This document shows, piece after piece, positions 45,707 to 56,033 of a stretch of DNA of 64,000 nt. This DNA comes from Kitagawia praeruptora (taxonomy: Eukaryota; Streptophyta; Magnoliopsida; Apiales; Apiaceae). The first letter of the stretch is position 1. Every line of letters starts with the position of its first letter. The notes below the pieces were generated by a model. That model worked only from the letters and a program-made list of their open reading frames with translations, did not search any database and was not told the DNA's origin. A program made the translations under genes and the position numbers. The stretch lies in assembly GCA_037693485.1 (NCBI GenBank), contig CM075345.1, positions 105,890,001 to 105,954,000 on the forward strand. The letters are read 5' to 3'.

Positions 45707-46225
45707 TGATGTGGGTTAAAAATAAGCCCTAAAGACATATTTAATATGGCATTAATTAGGCCCAATATGGTCAAAACGTGGGGCCCATTAAATGGGCCCA
45801 AACCCTATTTATAATATTAATTTCGTAATTAATATTAAGGATAATAACCAGCTCAGCAATAAGAGTCAAATAAGGATATTACTCCTGCCTGACTTAGCCT
45901 CCAAGGCACCTACTTCCACAAGAAAACTGATTCCTGCAAGGAAGGACTCTAGAACCTTCCTCAAGGCGGTGACTTGCCCACCAAGTCACCTAATTCTACC
46001 ACGACTCTAGGGCTTCTCAGCCTATATAAAGGGCCTGACCCCTCATTCTCATAACTACGTTTTTGGCTTGATCTTTGATATTCATCAAAGTACGTAGGCA
46101 TCTTGTAAGGGCAGATTCAGCCACAAGCACGAGAGCAGCCATTAAAGCACAAAGCTCACACACCCTAGCATTAAATACAGCAAACCCTAGCCGCAATCTA
46201 ATAACCTAGTTTTTATTCCACAATA
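45707..46225 (+). repeat. 3' LTR of the Tat element
   Basis: 519 bp, same length as the 5' LTR. The final CA has become TA (CCACAATA against CCACAACA), so the terminus is one substitution off consensus. The TSD GCTCT follows at 46226-46230. Confidence 0.93.
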
Positions 46226-46629
46226 GCTCTAGAGAGAACATGCTTAAAAAGAGAACGAGAAACAACTTAAAATATTGATTTTTAAAATTCAAAAAAAATT
46301 ATAAATATGTTTATATCATTAATACAATTCTAAAAAATACAGTTATGAACAACAAATACATGTGTAAAAAACTACTTGTGAGATTCTAAAAGAGATTCTT
46401 CAAAATTTGTGAGATTCTAAAAGAGATTCTTAAAAATTTGTGAGATTCTAAAAGAGATTAAAAAAAACAAAATTCCCATAAATATTTTTTTTCCACAAAA
46501 AATTATTCAAGTTTGAGAATCATAAAATGCATCTAAGAATATTTATAATTTTTTTACAATTTTTAAATTAATTTTTTTGAGATGTTCTCTCGTTCTCTTT
46601 TTAAGCATGTTCTCTTTAGAACCTTGGCC

Positions 46630-46630
<1 letters not shown>
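46226..46630. mobile_element. Main part of the MITE split by Tat
   Basis: The terminal repeat GAGAGAACATGCTTAAAAAG at the left is matched by its complement at the right (about 46588-46620). The left end of the repeat lies at 27163-27179. Inside, GTGAGATTCTAAAAGAGATT repeats three times (46378-46460). It is bounded by (AT)n on both sides, at 27107-27162 and 46632-46664. Confidence 0.8.

Positions 46631-46631
<1 letters not shown>

Positions 46632-46664
<33 letters not shown>
46632..46664. repeat. (AT)n microsatellite
   Basis: About 33 bp of AT dinucleotides joining the split MITE to the next foldback element. Confidence 0.95.
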
Positions 46665-46668
<4 letters not shown>

Positions 46669-47269
46669 AGCCCTTCCACAACCACGGGTGGCTCCGAAAG
46701 GCCAACCACCAGGCGCAATGTTACATTGCACCTGGCGCAATGTTACATTGCACCTGGGGCAATGTAACATTGCCCCAGGTCGCAATGTTTCATTGCTCCA
46801 GGTGCAATGTAACAATGCCCCTAATTTATTATTATTTTAATTTAATATAATTTTAAAATAATGAATAATTGTATTGGATACTGATCTAAGTAATTGCAAC
46901 TAATTACTAAACTACAAATATGTTTATATAATTTAATAGTAAAGTAATTGAAATTATTTATCAATAATTCGTATAATTCTCTATTTGATTAACTGATGTG
47001 TAAGTTAAAATATGATTGAGACCTTATCAATTCAATTAGACTGTTGTTTGATTTCAGTTAAAGGTTTCGTGTTCGGAATCCATGTTTTGTTTCAATAAGT
47101 CACGTGTTAAAAATTATTTTTACTAATTAAATTATTATCAAATAATGAAATTAATTAAAAAATTATTTTTAACGAGAATTAGAGAAATAAAGCACGAATT
47201 CTAAACAAGAAACTTTTAATTCAATTAAATGATACTCCAATTGAATTGATAAGGTCTCAATAATATGTT

Positions 47270-47800
47270 AACTTATAATTTTAATTCAAAATTTGGCCTT
47301 TTTTCCATTTTTATTTAATTTTTTAATTTATTTGATAAACTAGTTAAAAATGGGGGGAAAATAAAAAAATAATAAAAAATTAGTGAAAGTAGGGTAACAT
47401 TCATCACCAAAATAGTGAGTATGACCACTTGTTTTTGTATAAATTTTAAGTTCAAAATTTGACCTTTTTCCTTTTTTATTTAATTTTTTAATTTATTTGA
47501 CAAACTAGTTAAAAATGAGGAAAAATAAAAAATATGGAAAATTAGTGAAAGTAGGGTAACATTCATCACATAAATATTGAGTATGACCACTTGGTTGTAT
47601 ATGAATTTTAGTTCAAAATTTGTCATTTTTCCTATTTTTAATTTTTTTAATTTATATTTCAAACTAATTAAAAATTGGGAAAAAATCAAATAAAAAGAAG
47701 AAAATTAGTGAAAATAGGGTAACAATCATCACACAAATAGTGTGTATGACCACTTGATTGTGTATCAAAAATAGGGAAAATTAGTGAAAGTAGGGTAAAA
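47270..47800. repeat. Tandem ~162-bp repeat within the foldback element
   Basis: Landmark AGGGTAAC falls at 47391, 47553 and 47716, and a shortened copy has AGGGTAAA at 47792. Units share TTCAAAATTTG, AACTAGTTAAAAAT, ATTAGTGAAA and GAGTATGACCACTTG. AT-rich, no coding frame. Confidence 0.9.
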
Positions 47801-48479
47801 TTGAAATTGTGTTTCTTATTCTTGGCTGGAGCAATGTTTCATTGCGCCTGGAGCAATGAAACATTGCCCCAGGTGGGCATTAAATAACCACCCATCGCCA
47901 CCCACTTTAGTTATTGCAAGTTAGATTTTGTTCTGGCGCAATGTTTCATTGCCCCAGTTCCACCTGGGGCATTGTTTCATTGCGCCTTGCGCAATGATTC
48001 ATTGCTACAGTTTTTTTTATAACTAGAAATGAATATTTATTCATTTAAAATTGAAAATATCATTAACATCGCATTATAAATACTTTTCATTTCTTATGGA
48101 CTTCAAATTTTGAGCAATTAAATCGAAAAATATTCAAAATGTGTGAAACAATTATTTGAATAAAAATTCAATTCAATTAATTTGAATATTTAGTTGTGAC
48201 TTTTGTTTGTAATAATCGTAAATTCAGTTCACTTAATTTGAGTATTTTGTATGTTTAACTTAAGTAATCATAAATTGATATGTACAAATTAGAGGTACCC
48301 ACTTGTTGAATAATAGACGATAATAGTGATGGAGATGACAAATTTAAATTTAAACAGTGACGATGTTATAGATAGCACTAGAGATCAAATAAAAGGGTAC
48401 TCAATAGGCCTAATCAACCTATCAGTATTATCAATTATAGATTCAATGAATTTAATCATGAAAAATATTAGAAAATTTA

Positions 48480-48750
48480 AGTTACGGGTCAACTAGGGTT
48501 TCGTCAGGGTTTAGTGTTTCGATTTTTTTAAAAATAATTCTCGACAACCTAATCGTACGGAGGTCATGATCCATCCTTTTTAATGTTATTGCCAATTTTT
48601 CAGAAAAAATAAATTTATTTAGTTTGGTAATTTAATGGTCAACTAGTACTTTGACTAGAACCCCTAAAAGGGTTTCGTAAGGGTATAGTGTTTCGATTTT
48701 TTGAAAATATTTCTCGACGATCCAATCGTACGTCAGGTAGGAATTAAATG
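48480..48750. repeat. Direct repeat of a ~80-bp block
   Basis: GGTCAACTAG, GGGTTTCGT, AGTGTTTCGATTTTTT, TTCTCGAC and CAATCGTACG-like words occur in the same order at 48488-48562 and 48641-48735. This looks like the remains of a duplication within the foldback element. Confidence 0.7.
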
Positions 48751-49466
48751 CAACCACCCACCTCATTAATTGCAAGTTATCTATGATACAGAGCAATGTT
48801 TCATTGCGCGTATCGCAATGTCTCATTGCGCCAGGAACAATGAGACATTGCACCATATTTATTTTATTTTTAGCCCCTAGAATGTATATTTATTAATTCA
48901 TATGTATCTTGTATCTTGCATTTTGTATCTTTAACTTAAATAATCGTAAATTGTTATGTACAAACTAGAGGTACCCACTCGTTGAAAAACATACGATAAT
49001 AGTAATATAGATGATAGTTCATTCTTAAGAAGTTGAAATAATTATAAACTCAGTCAAATACCACTCTAATTGAATTAATAAGGTATTAATCATGTTTTAA
49101 CTTACACATTTCTTATTCGAATACAGAAATATAAGAATTATTAATAAATAATTTCAATTACTATACTTTACTTTTAAATAATTTAAACATATTTGTAATT
49201 TAGTAATTAGTTGTGTTTACTAAGATTAGTTTTGAAATCATATTCAAAAACATTATAACATTAAGTTAACATTATATTAAAATAAAAATAAAAATGTACC
49301 TGGGGCAATGTAACATTGCACCTGGGGCAATGTAACATTGCCCCAGGTGCAATGTTACAATGCTCCAGACATATTTTCCACCCAGACCTGAGGCAATGTA
49401 ACATTGCCCCAGGCGCAATGTAACATTGCGCTGGGTGGATATCCACCCGTGGTTCTGGACCTGCTC

Positions 49467-49470
<4 letters not shown>

Positions 49471-49530
<60 letters not shown>
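49471..49530. repeat. (AT)n microsatellite
   Basis: About 60 bp of pure AT dinucleotides between two transposable elements. Confidence 0.95.
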
Positions 49531-49534
<4 letters not shown>

Positions 49535-49630
49535 AGATCGAAAATGATAGTTGAAAAATGGAACTTTCTTATGCAACTGAATGCAACCACATGCAACTAA
49601 ATTTCTGATTTCAAGTTCCATTTTTCAGTT
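49531..49630. mobile_element. Hairpin MITE, copy lacking its right end
   Basis: AAAGAGATCGAAAATGA, TGAATGCAACCACATGCAAC and AAGTTCCATTTTTCAGTT match the intact copies at 61750 and 61892. The right terminal repeat after TTTTTCAGTT is gone and AT repeat follows. The young Copia element begins 25 bp further right. Confidence 0.85.
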
Positions 49631-49655
49631 ATATATATGTATATATATATATATA

Positions 49656-50170
49656 TGTTAGGTCGAATACACAATAAGCAATCAAATACTGTATGAATAA
49701 CTTAACAAGAACACACTATTTAACAATTAAAAACTGTTTGGAATTAATAATTCCTCTCTCGGTGATGTAAATATCACAGAGAGCTGCTTAGGTTACAATC
49801 AATAGATTTCTCAATGTTCGACTACCCTTCTAGGGTTAACCTAACTGTATTTATAGAACATACAGCTTCGTACAATCAGTAACTGATTCTCCTAAAATCA
49901 AGCTATACAATTGATATCAATCACGATTGCTCAAGTCTTCCAAGTCAACTCAATCTCTTTGACAGCTTTCCAATCTTCAAAGATATTGCTTCCATATTTA
50001 TCTCAAATCAATCTTCAAACACTGTTGACTCTTCAGACAATCCCGCTACAGAGTTTAACAATCTCTGTTGCGCTTCCAGTCAGTGTTTAACTAAACTCTG
50101 ACTGCTTCCAGCTAAACTCTGTTTTCTGACTTTAGCTTCCAAACACTGTTTTCATCAATCATTTCTAACA
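49656..50170 (-). repeat. 3' LTR of the Copia element
   Basis: 515 bp. Its inner end contains CAGAGTTTAAC, CAGTGTTTAAC and AAACTCTG words that also recur through the whole element. Confidence 0.97.
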
Positions 50171-50182
50171 ATCTCCCCCAAC
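50171..50182 (-). promoter_or_regulatory. Polypurine tract of the Copia element
   Basis: Minus strand reads GTTGGGGGAGAT directly before the 3' LTR. Confidence 0.85.
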
Positions 50183-50325
50183 TTGTCCATTAGCAAGAAT
50201 GTACAAGTTTTACAGTAAATGATGATGTCAAAACAAATACAAAGTTTACAGTGTTTAACATACAAACAGAGTTTAAGCTTTTACTTAACAAATTCTACAG
50301 AAAATAAGAAAATTTCTTACAGACT

Positions 50326-53300
50326 TTAATTTCTAATCTCTTGCAGATCAGGCATTGTTCTGAGATAGTCTATAAGCAACCTTCTTTCAGCATTTTCAAG
50401 CTCTATCTGCATAACTTCTCTGATTTCTCTCAACTGAGGATCATTCTCATCAGTTTGATAGATAGCAGCTCTAAGATCGTAGATTTTGTTTCTTCTCATC
50501 TCATTTCCCAGCCTTATGTATTTCACTTCCTCAGATTTCACATTAAAATCAAGAACAGTGATTCCAAGATCAGTCTTCAGTTTTGTAGTTCCCTTCTCCA
50601 TTTCAATCAGATTGCCATTCCAATCTCTGTATTTAGGAACATACTTGCTGTTGAATTTCATTTGCCTTCTTGCAAGGTTTTGAATCATTCTTTGTTGAAG
50701 CACATTTGCAACTGACTGAGCTCTTTGATTTCTCACTCTGAAAATATATAGGACATATTCAAGTTCTTCAGCATACTTTAATTCAATATCCTTTTCAGAG
50801 ACTTTAAATACTGTTCCATCAGCCATGAAATATAGCAAGAAATCCTTTTCTAGACTCTTCTGATATACAAGCTGTACTGACTCCAGTTTGTCCAAACTCT
50901 CTTGAGTGACACCACGACCTGGAACAGACAGTGAAGAAGGATCTCTAGGACCAACATATTGCCTTTTATCTCTGTGTGAGCCTATGCCTTCTTTGTTGTA
51001 TCCAACTTTACCAGATAAAGCTCTACCATCAGTAAAATCCATTGGAATTGTAGCTTCTAGTCTTGGATCATGAGGAGCACCCCTCTTAAATGTTGATTTC
51101 AACTGAGAAGACAATAATGGTGTGGTCACAACTTGTGCAGCAACAGAGGTTGTGTTTTCATTCTTCTGTACAACATGTGTATCAACAGAGGTTGTAACTA
51201 TACTTTTCAGCTTTTGCTTAGCTTCTGCATCTGTTGGTTTTCTGAATACTTGCATTCTTTGATCTGTACCAACAGGTTCTTTGATTTGAATGCCTTTAAG
51301 AACAGGCTTTGCAGCTTTAGCAACTTTCACATTCTTCTTTGCTTTTTCAGACTTTAGAGCTTTCAGATGCTTTTCTTGTAAACTCTTCTCTTCAGCTTTA
51401 GCATCTTCTAAAGTAACTCCTTCTGCATTCTCTTCCATAAAAAGCTTAACAGCTAACTCCTCATCAGTCTTTGGATTTGATGTTAATTCCAAACTCTTGG
51501 TCTTTGAAGTACCTTGAGTTTCAGTGTTTATTCCAACAGACTGTGATTTAAAAGATTTGCCAGATATCAGAGTTTGCTTTTCAGAGTTTAAGACCTTGCT
51601 CTTTTCACTTGCCCCTCCATCTCCAGCATCATCCTTTTGAGTCAGAGTTTGAGAAACTTTGCATTTAGACTTAGCCACTCTCTCCCCCTTTTTGACATCA
51701 TCAGGAATAAGGATTGATGTAATGAGCTCCAAAGAATTAGCAATGGAATCAACCTTAGCAAATAAAGCAGTCTGATTGTCTTCAACTTTTCCTAGCCTGG
51801 CAAAGAGAGTGTCTTGGACTTTAGACAGCTGAACAGCTTTTATTTTAGACTCTCTTTCCATCTTCAATTCTCTTGACTGAATCTCAGTCTTCAAGGAAGC
51901 AATTTCTTGTTTAGTTTCAGCAAAATTTCCTTCCAGAGTCTTGACTTGTACTACAGTTGCCTTTAAACAGGATAAGATTTCTGGATTTGAAATTTGCTTT
52001 GCAGTTTGCTTAACAAACTCAGATGCTCTCCCTTTTGGAAAAATGCAATCTTGTTTATACCAATTTTCAGCAGATTTAGCAAGATGCTCTACTTCAATGG
52101 CATGTGATGGACAAGGCTGATCAAAAGGTGTATGTTTATTATCTGTCTGTGCAGGTGCACTCACAAAAGAGTCAGAGTTTGCACTACTAGCAGATTCATC
52201 TTCAGCACTTGCATCCTTAGATTGATCATCTTTTAAAGAACCACTGTGCTGAGCAGTGTCAGCCACAGTTTCTTCAACAACTTCTGCAACCTTTTCAACA
52301 GTCACCTCATGTTGCACAGGCTCTGCAACAGAGTTTGCCTTTGTAGCTTCAACAGGCATGGATTCAGAAATTATCTTTGTTGCTTGATCAACTTCATCAC
52401 CTTTGTCTTGAATTGGAGAAGATACTAGCTCTGTGGGTGATGCTGCAGCTTCAGGAACATGTACTGCAGGCTCATCAGCTACACCAGGAGCTTCAGTAAG
52501 AACAATAGGTGAGATAGGATCAGAGAATGGTTCAAATGAGTCAAAAATATTATCCCTTGGTGAAAAACCATCTCTGTTATCCTCTTCTACAGGCATTTTA
52601 TCCTCTGTAGGCATTTGAATATTAACATTATCCTCTGCAGGCATTTCAACCTCTGCAGGTATTTCAACTTTGTCAGTGATAATATCCTCTGCAGGCATTT
52701 CAACCTCTGCAGGTATAGCAACATTCACTGTAATCTCAACAGTAGGTGTTTGCTGTGAAACCACCTCTGGAGCTTCAACAACATTCTCTTCATCTGAATC
52801 AGAAAGAATTAATCTCCTCTTCTTGATTGGAGGAACCACATTCTCCTCTTCATCTTCACTTGAGCTCTCTCTTGGTTGTGAAAGTGAAGGTCTGTTTGCT
52901 TTCTGTTTCTTCCTTCTTGTATAAACAGCTCCAGGTATTGTTTGTTTAGCCTTTGAGTGTTTAGTGTTTTGGGCAGTGTGTTTCTTTCGTTTTGGCTTGG
53001 TTTTGGGTTGTTCAGTAGGTGCTGGCTCAGAGTGTAAGGTGTCAGTGTTTAAGGTTTCAGTGTTAAATGGTTCAGTGTTTGATGGTTCAGTGTTTAATGG
53101 TTCAGTGTTTAAGGGTGGAGAGTTTATTGGTGAAGAGTTTAAGGTTTCTGGTTGTGGTTGATGAGATGTAGTAGGTACAGTGGGTGTGGGTGTTGTAGGT
53201 GTTGGTTCAGAGTTTATGGTGTCTATTGGTTCAGGCATTTGTTGTGGTGATTGAGAGTCTTGTGGTTGGTTTACATAGTTTTGTAGGGCTAAAGGCATAA

Positions 53301-54054
53301 ACATATCTGGTATTTGCTGTTTAGTGATATCTTTGTTTGTCAAATCAGAAAACATTCTTTTAGCAACTTGAAAAGGCTGAATCACATCAGCTTCATCAAT
53401 TGGAATGTTAGGCACACAGGCAGTAAATAGCAGTTGACAAAAACGAGCAAAATAAACAGTAGTAGACTCAGACAAACGCTCTCCCAAATTCATTAGTACT
53501 AGTCTACCAAAATCGAAGTTACCTCCATATAGTAGAGCATGACCAATTTGGAGAGTATCCAGAGGAAGTGCATCCCAGTTTGTTGTCTTCTTTCCAAAAG
53601 CCCTTGTTATACAATCGAAGAAGAAACTCCATTCCTTTCTCAAACTTGGTCGTCTCAAAGACCCTATCTTATTCAAGTTTCCTGCACATCCAATTTGCTC
53701 CAACATTGTTCTCAAACGATCATGGCCAACAACACTGTAAGAAGTGTGTGTCTCAAAGTCCAAAGCATCCCTAACAGTAGTTGGAGTAATAATATACTCT
53801 GATTCTTCATGAGTGAAAATGATTGTTGGAGTGCCAGACTCTCCTCCATCATCATATTCAGAGTTTGTCCAGAAAGTAGCAATTTGTGAAGCAGATAGTG
53901 TAGCTGGTGCTGTTAGAGCCTTCCCTATTTCAGAGTCTTTCAAGAAATTTTGGAACACATGAAACGCCTCTGGAGCATTTACAGTCTCCAACGGTGCTGC
54001 ATAGTTACTAGGGAGAAAAACTAACCCTGCTGCATCAAACGCTTTAGTTGCCAT
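50326..54054 (-). CDS. Large 3' ORF of the Copia element (function unknown)
   Basis: 1,242 intact codons, ATG at 54054. Residues 1-265 look globular (ITPTTVRDALDFETHTSYS, KEWSFFFDCITRAFGKKTT, IGHALLYGGNFDFGRLVLMN), resembling the N-terminal region of third ORFs in SIRE-type elements of other plants. Residues 266-350 are Pro/Thr/Asn-rich with LNTEP-type repeats. Basic patches PKRKKH, TRRKKQK and PPIKKRR (about 354-413) look like nuclear signals. Acidic repeats of VEMPAED type follow, then a coiled coil about 695-780 (KTLEGNFAETKQEIASLKTE). A compact C-terminal region about 1043-1242 contains LLYFMADGTVFKVSEKDIEL and is helix-rich. No signal peptide or membrane segment is evident, so an envelope role is not supported. 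It has no stop or frameshift, unlike pol next to it. Confidence 0.85.
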   Translation of the reverse strand: MATKAFDAAGLVFLPSNYAAPLETVNAPEAFHVFQNFLKDSEIGKALTAPATLSASQIATFWTNSEYDDGGESGTPTIIFTHEESEYIITPTTVRDALDFETHTSYSVVGHDRLRTMLEQIGCAGNLNKIGSLRRPSLRKEWSFFFDCITRAFGKKTTNWDALPLDTLQIGHALLYGGNFDFGRLVLMNLGERLSESTTVYFARFCQLLFTACVPNIPIDEADVIQPFQVAKRMFSDLTNKDITKQQIPDMFMPLALQNYVNQPQDSQSPQQMPEPIDTINSEPTPTTPTPTVPTTSHQPQPETLNSSPINSPPLNTEPLNTEPSNTEPFNTETLNTDTLHSEPAPTEQPKTKPKRKKHTAQNTKHSKAKQTIPGAVYTRRKKQKANRPSLSQPRESSSEDEEENVVPPIKKRRLILSDSDEENVVEAPEVVSQQTPTVEITVNVAIPAEVEMPAEDIITDKVEIPAEVEMPAEDNVNIQMPTEDKMPVEEDNRDGFSPRDNIFDSFEPFSDPISPIVLTEAPGVADEPAVHVPEAAASPTELVSSPIQDKGDEVDQATKIISESMPVEATKANSVAEPVQHEVTVEKVAEVVEETVADTAQHSGSLKDDQSKDASAEDESASSANSDSFVSAPAQTDNKHTPFDQPCPSHAIEVEHLAKSAENWYKQDCIFPKGRASEFVKQTAKQISNPEILSCLKATVVQVKTLEGNFAETKQEIASLKTEIQSRELKMERESKIKAVQLSKVQDTLFARLGKVEDNQTALFAKVDSIANSLELITSILIPDDVKKGERVAKSKCKVSQTLTQKDDAGDGGASEKSKVLNSEKQTLISGKSFKSQSVGINTETQGTSKTKSLELTSNPKTDEELAVKLFMEENAEGVTLEDAKAEEKSLQEKHLKALKSEKAKKNVKVAKAAKPVLKGIQIKEPVGTDQRMQVFRKPTDAEAKQKLKSIVTTSVDTHVVQKNENTTSVAAQVVTTPLLSSQLKSTFKRGAPHDPRLEATIPMDFTDGRALSGKVGYNKEGIGSHRDKRQYVGPRDPSSLSVPGRGVTQESLDKLESVQLVYQKSLEKDFLLYFMADGTVFKVSEKDIELKYAEELEYVLYIFRVRNQRAQSVANVLQQRMIQNLARRQMKFNSKYVPKYRDWNGNLIEMEKGTTKLKTDLGITVLDFNVKSEEVKYIRLGNEMRRNKIYDLRAAIYQTDENDPQLREIREVMQIELENAERRLLIDYLRTMPDLQEIRN

Positions 54055-56033
54055 TAGTAAAAAAAATGATACGAAGATATTCAGAGAAAAGATGTGTATG
54101 CACTGTAAGTGTTTATCAAAATGTGAAGGAGAGTATACGAGAAGTGTGAAAGTGAATGAGTATGCAAGTAACTGTGAGTGGGTGAATGTGAATCGATATG
54201 ATTAGAGTAAAATTAAAACTCAATCGTTTATTTAGTAAAAGCGTGCAACTGTTGTAGAGTAGTGTGTGAGTGGGACACAATCATGGGACACGTGTCAAAC
54301 AACCAATGGATTACTTAATAATTACCGCTGTCATTCCTATAATCACGACACTTACACTAATTAACAGTTGTCAACTACCCCAATTACTGCAAAATAGTCA
54401 AATCATCTCAATGAGATTTTACCTTAGAGTACTTAACACAACTCAACAGTGTTTATCAATTATCCAACTTTATCACTTAAACCCTTTCAAAAATTGCACA
54501 GTTGTGAATTAAGTGTGTGTGAAGCAGAGTTTACTGAAATCAATTTTTAGAGCATCTAATATTTCATAAAATCCATAACAAAAGTCAATAACCACTGAAT
54601 GCACAAACTCTCATATTAAACACTGATTGTTTGATGAATGCTAAACTCTGTAGTTACTGTAATACAGAAATCTGAAAACTTCCATTCCCTTTGATGTCCA
54701 TGATTATCCAAGTAAGCACACAGTCTTTAAAGACAAAAATATCAAGAGATTGAAATCAGAGCATCATTCAGTGAATAACAGTCATGAACTGGATATTCTC
54801 ACAAACTCTCAAACACACAGGTGTTTAGGTAAAGTGTTTACACTCACATTCAATCAGACATAGCAGAATCTACCATATGCTTGAATGTCCACCAATTCTA
54901 CACTACTTTGAGTACATGTATTCACAAATCAAAAGGACTTTATTCAGGGTTTAAATGAGATAAGATCAAACAGATGAAAAGAGATGTTTTATTCATAAGT
55001 GACTTCAAGCTGAACATCTTAATAGAACAAAATGTTCAGTACATATTTGTACAAGATCAGTATATATGCCTTTTTTTTTTATTTTTTTATTTTTTTTTAT
55101 TTTATTTAGCATATATACTGAGTAAACTTTTCTTTTCTTGAGAAACACTCATCTGTTTGAGAAAAAAAAATAACTGCTCTTAACACTTCAGTGTATAAGA
55201 AAAATGAGCAGTTAATAAGGCTCAAAGGGGTTTACTAAGGATGGAATTTGTGAACAGTGTTTATACAGTGTTTGAACAAAGTTCAAAAGAATTTTTGAAC
55301 AGTGTTTGAAGAAATGGTGAATCCTATTGCCTTTATCATTTTCATGCACACACATATCATGTAGTCTCAAAATGGTCTAATACAAGTTCTAGAGAAACAT
55401 ACTATCTGATGAACATCACTCAACAATAAATACTGATTGATAGAAAATGTATCAATCACTGATTTGGCTCAAACTCTCACAGGTTGTAGACATGAATCTG
55501 AACTCACCAAACTAATCAATGACACATCTCAAGTTTTATGGTTTTCACAAGTACAAACAAGGAATCATCATGAACCATACCTTTGGAAACAGAATGTCAC
55601 TTATCAGAGTTTAGAGTTCACCAATAACCAAAATTATTTATGAGAGGCAATGCACACAATATTCATAGACTCAGAGTTTAGGACTGAATAACCTAAGAGA
55701 TGCTATAAATATGAAACAGTATCATGCTGTGTTGATTTACTGCACAAAGTCTGATTAGATTACAGTGACTCAGAAAGAATCATGATTTATTTACTGAGAA
55801 TCATGCTTCATACATTTTTCTTCATTGGTGTTTTCATTCAGACAATAATCAATTCTGAATTCACTGAGTGTATCTAACATGTTAATAGTGTTTAACAGAC
55901 AGACATGCTGACAGAGTTTAAAAAGTTTTAAGCATAAACATGCATAACAGAGTTTAATACTAAGGTTCACATAGCACTTAACAATTTACAGAAAAAGAAA
56001 TGAGCAATAAGTTTTTGAGTCTAACCAACATTT
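54055..56033 (-). other. Spacer between Copia pol and the 3' ORF
   Basis: 2 kb without a coding frame. The words CAGAGTTTA, CAGTGTTTA and their complements recur about every 100-150 bp. A T-rich tract with A interruptions lies at 55072-55110. An RNA start or splice site for the 3' ORF would have to lie here or further upstream; none can be assigned by eye. Confidence 0.6.

Larger units (their letters stand above)
27180..46225 (+). mobile_element. Tat-lineage Gypsy retrotransposon, non-autonomous
   Basis: The LTRs are 519 bp each, TGATGTGGG...CAACA/CAATA, with TSD GCTCT at 27175-27179 and 46226-46230. Internal order on the plus strand: PBS, gag (interrupted by Athila at 27803-38575), protease, a duplicated piece of the second RNase H, a damaged RT, RNase H, a second (archaeal-type) RNase H, a long 3' non-coding region with a 91-bp tandem array, polypurine tract, LTR. 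The extra RNase H is typical of Tat/Ogre/Retand elements. No integrase was found. LTRs differ at about 12 of 519 positions by eye. Confidence 0.93.
46665..49470. mobile_element. Long-TIR foldback element with GCAATGT palindromes
   Basis: The ends are GGGAGC...ACCACGGGTGG and the complement CCACCCGTGGT...GCTCCC. The inverted similarity runs far inward: 46850-47050 matches the complement of 49030-49255 (for example ATTGAGACCTTATCAATTCA against TGAATTAATAAGGTATTAAT). Palindromes of the type GCAATGTTACATTGC or GCAATGTTTCATTGC occur in clusters at 46712-46822, 47829-48015, 48791-48856 and 49293-49435. No coding sequence or transposase is recognised. The 2.8-kb unit sits between two (AT)n runs. Class is unknown; a foldback or MULE-like non-autonomous element is most likely. 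Confidence 0.75.

Noticed and set aside
50341..53802. Plus-strand frames opposite the large Copia ORF
   Set aside because: Shadow frames of the 1,242-codon ORF; composition mirrors its codons.
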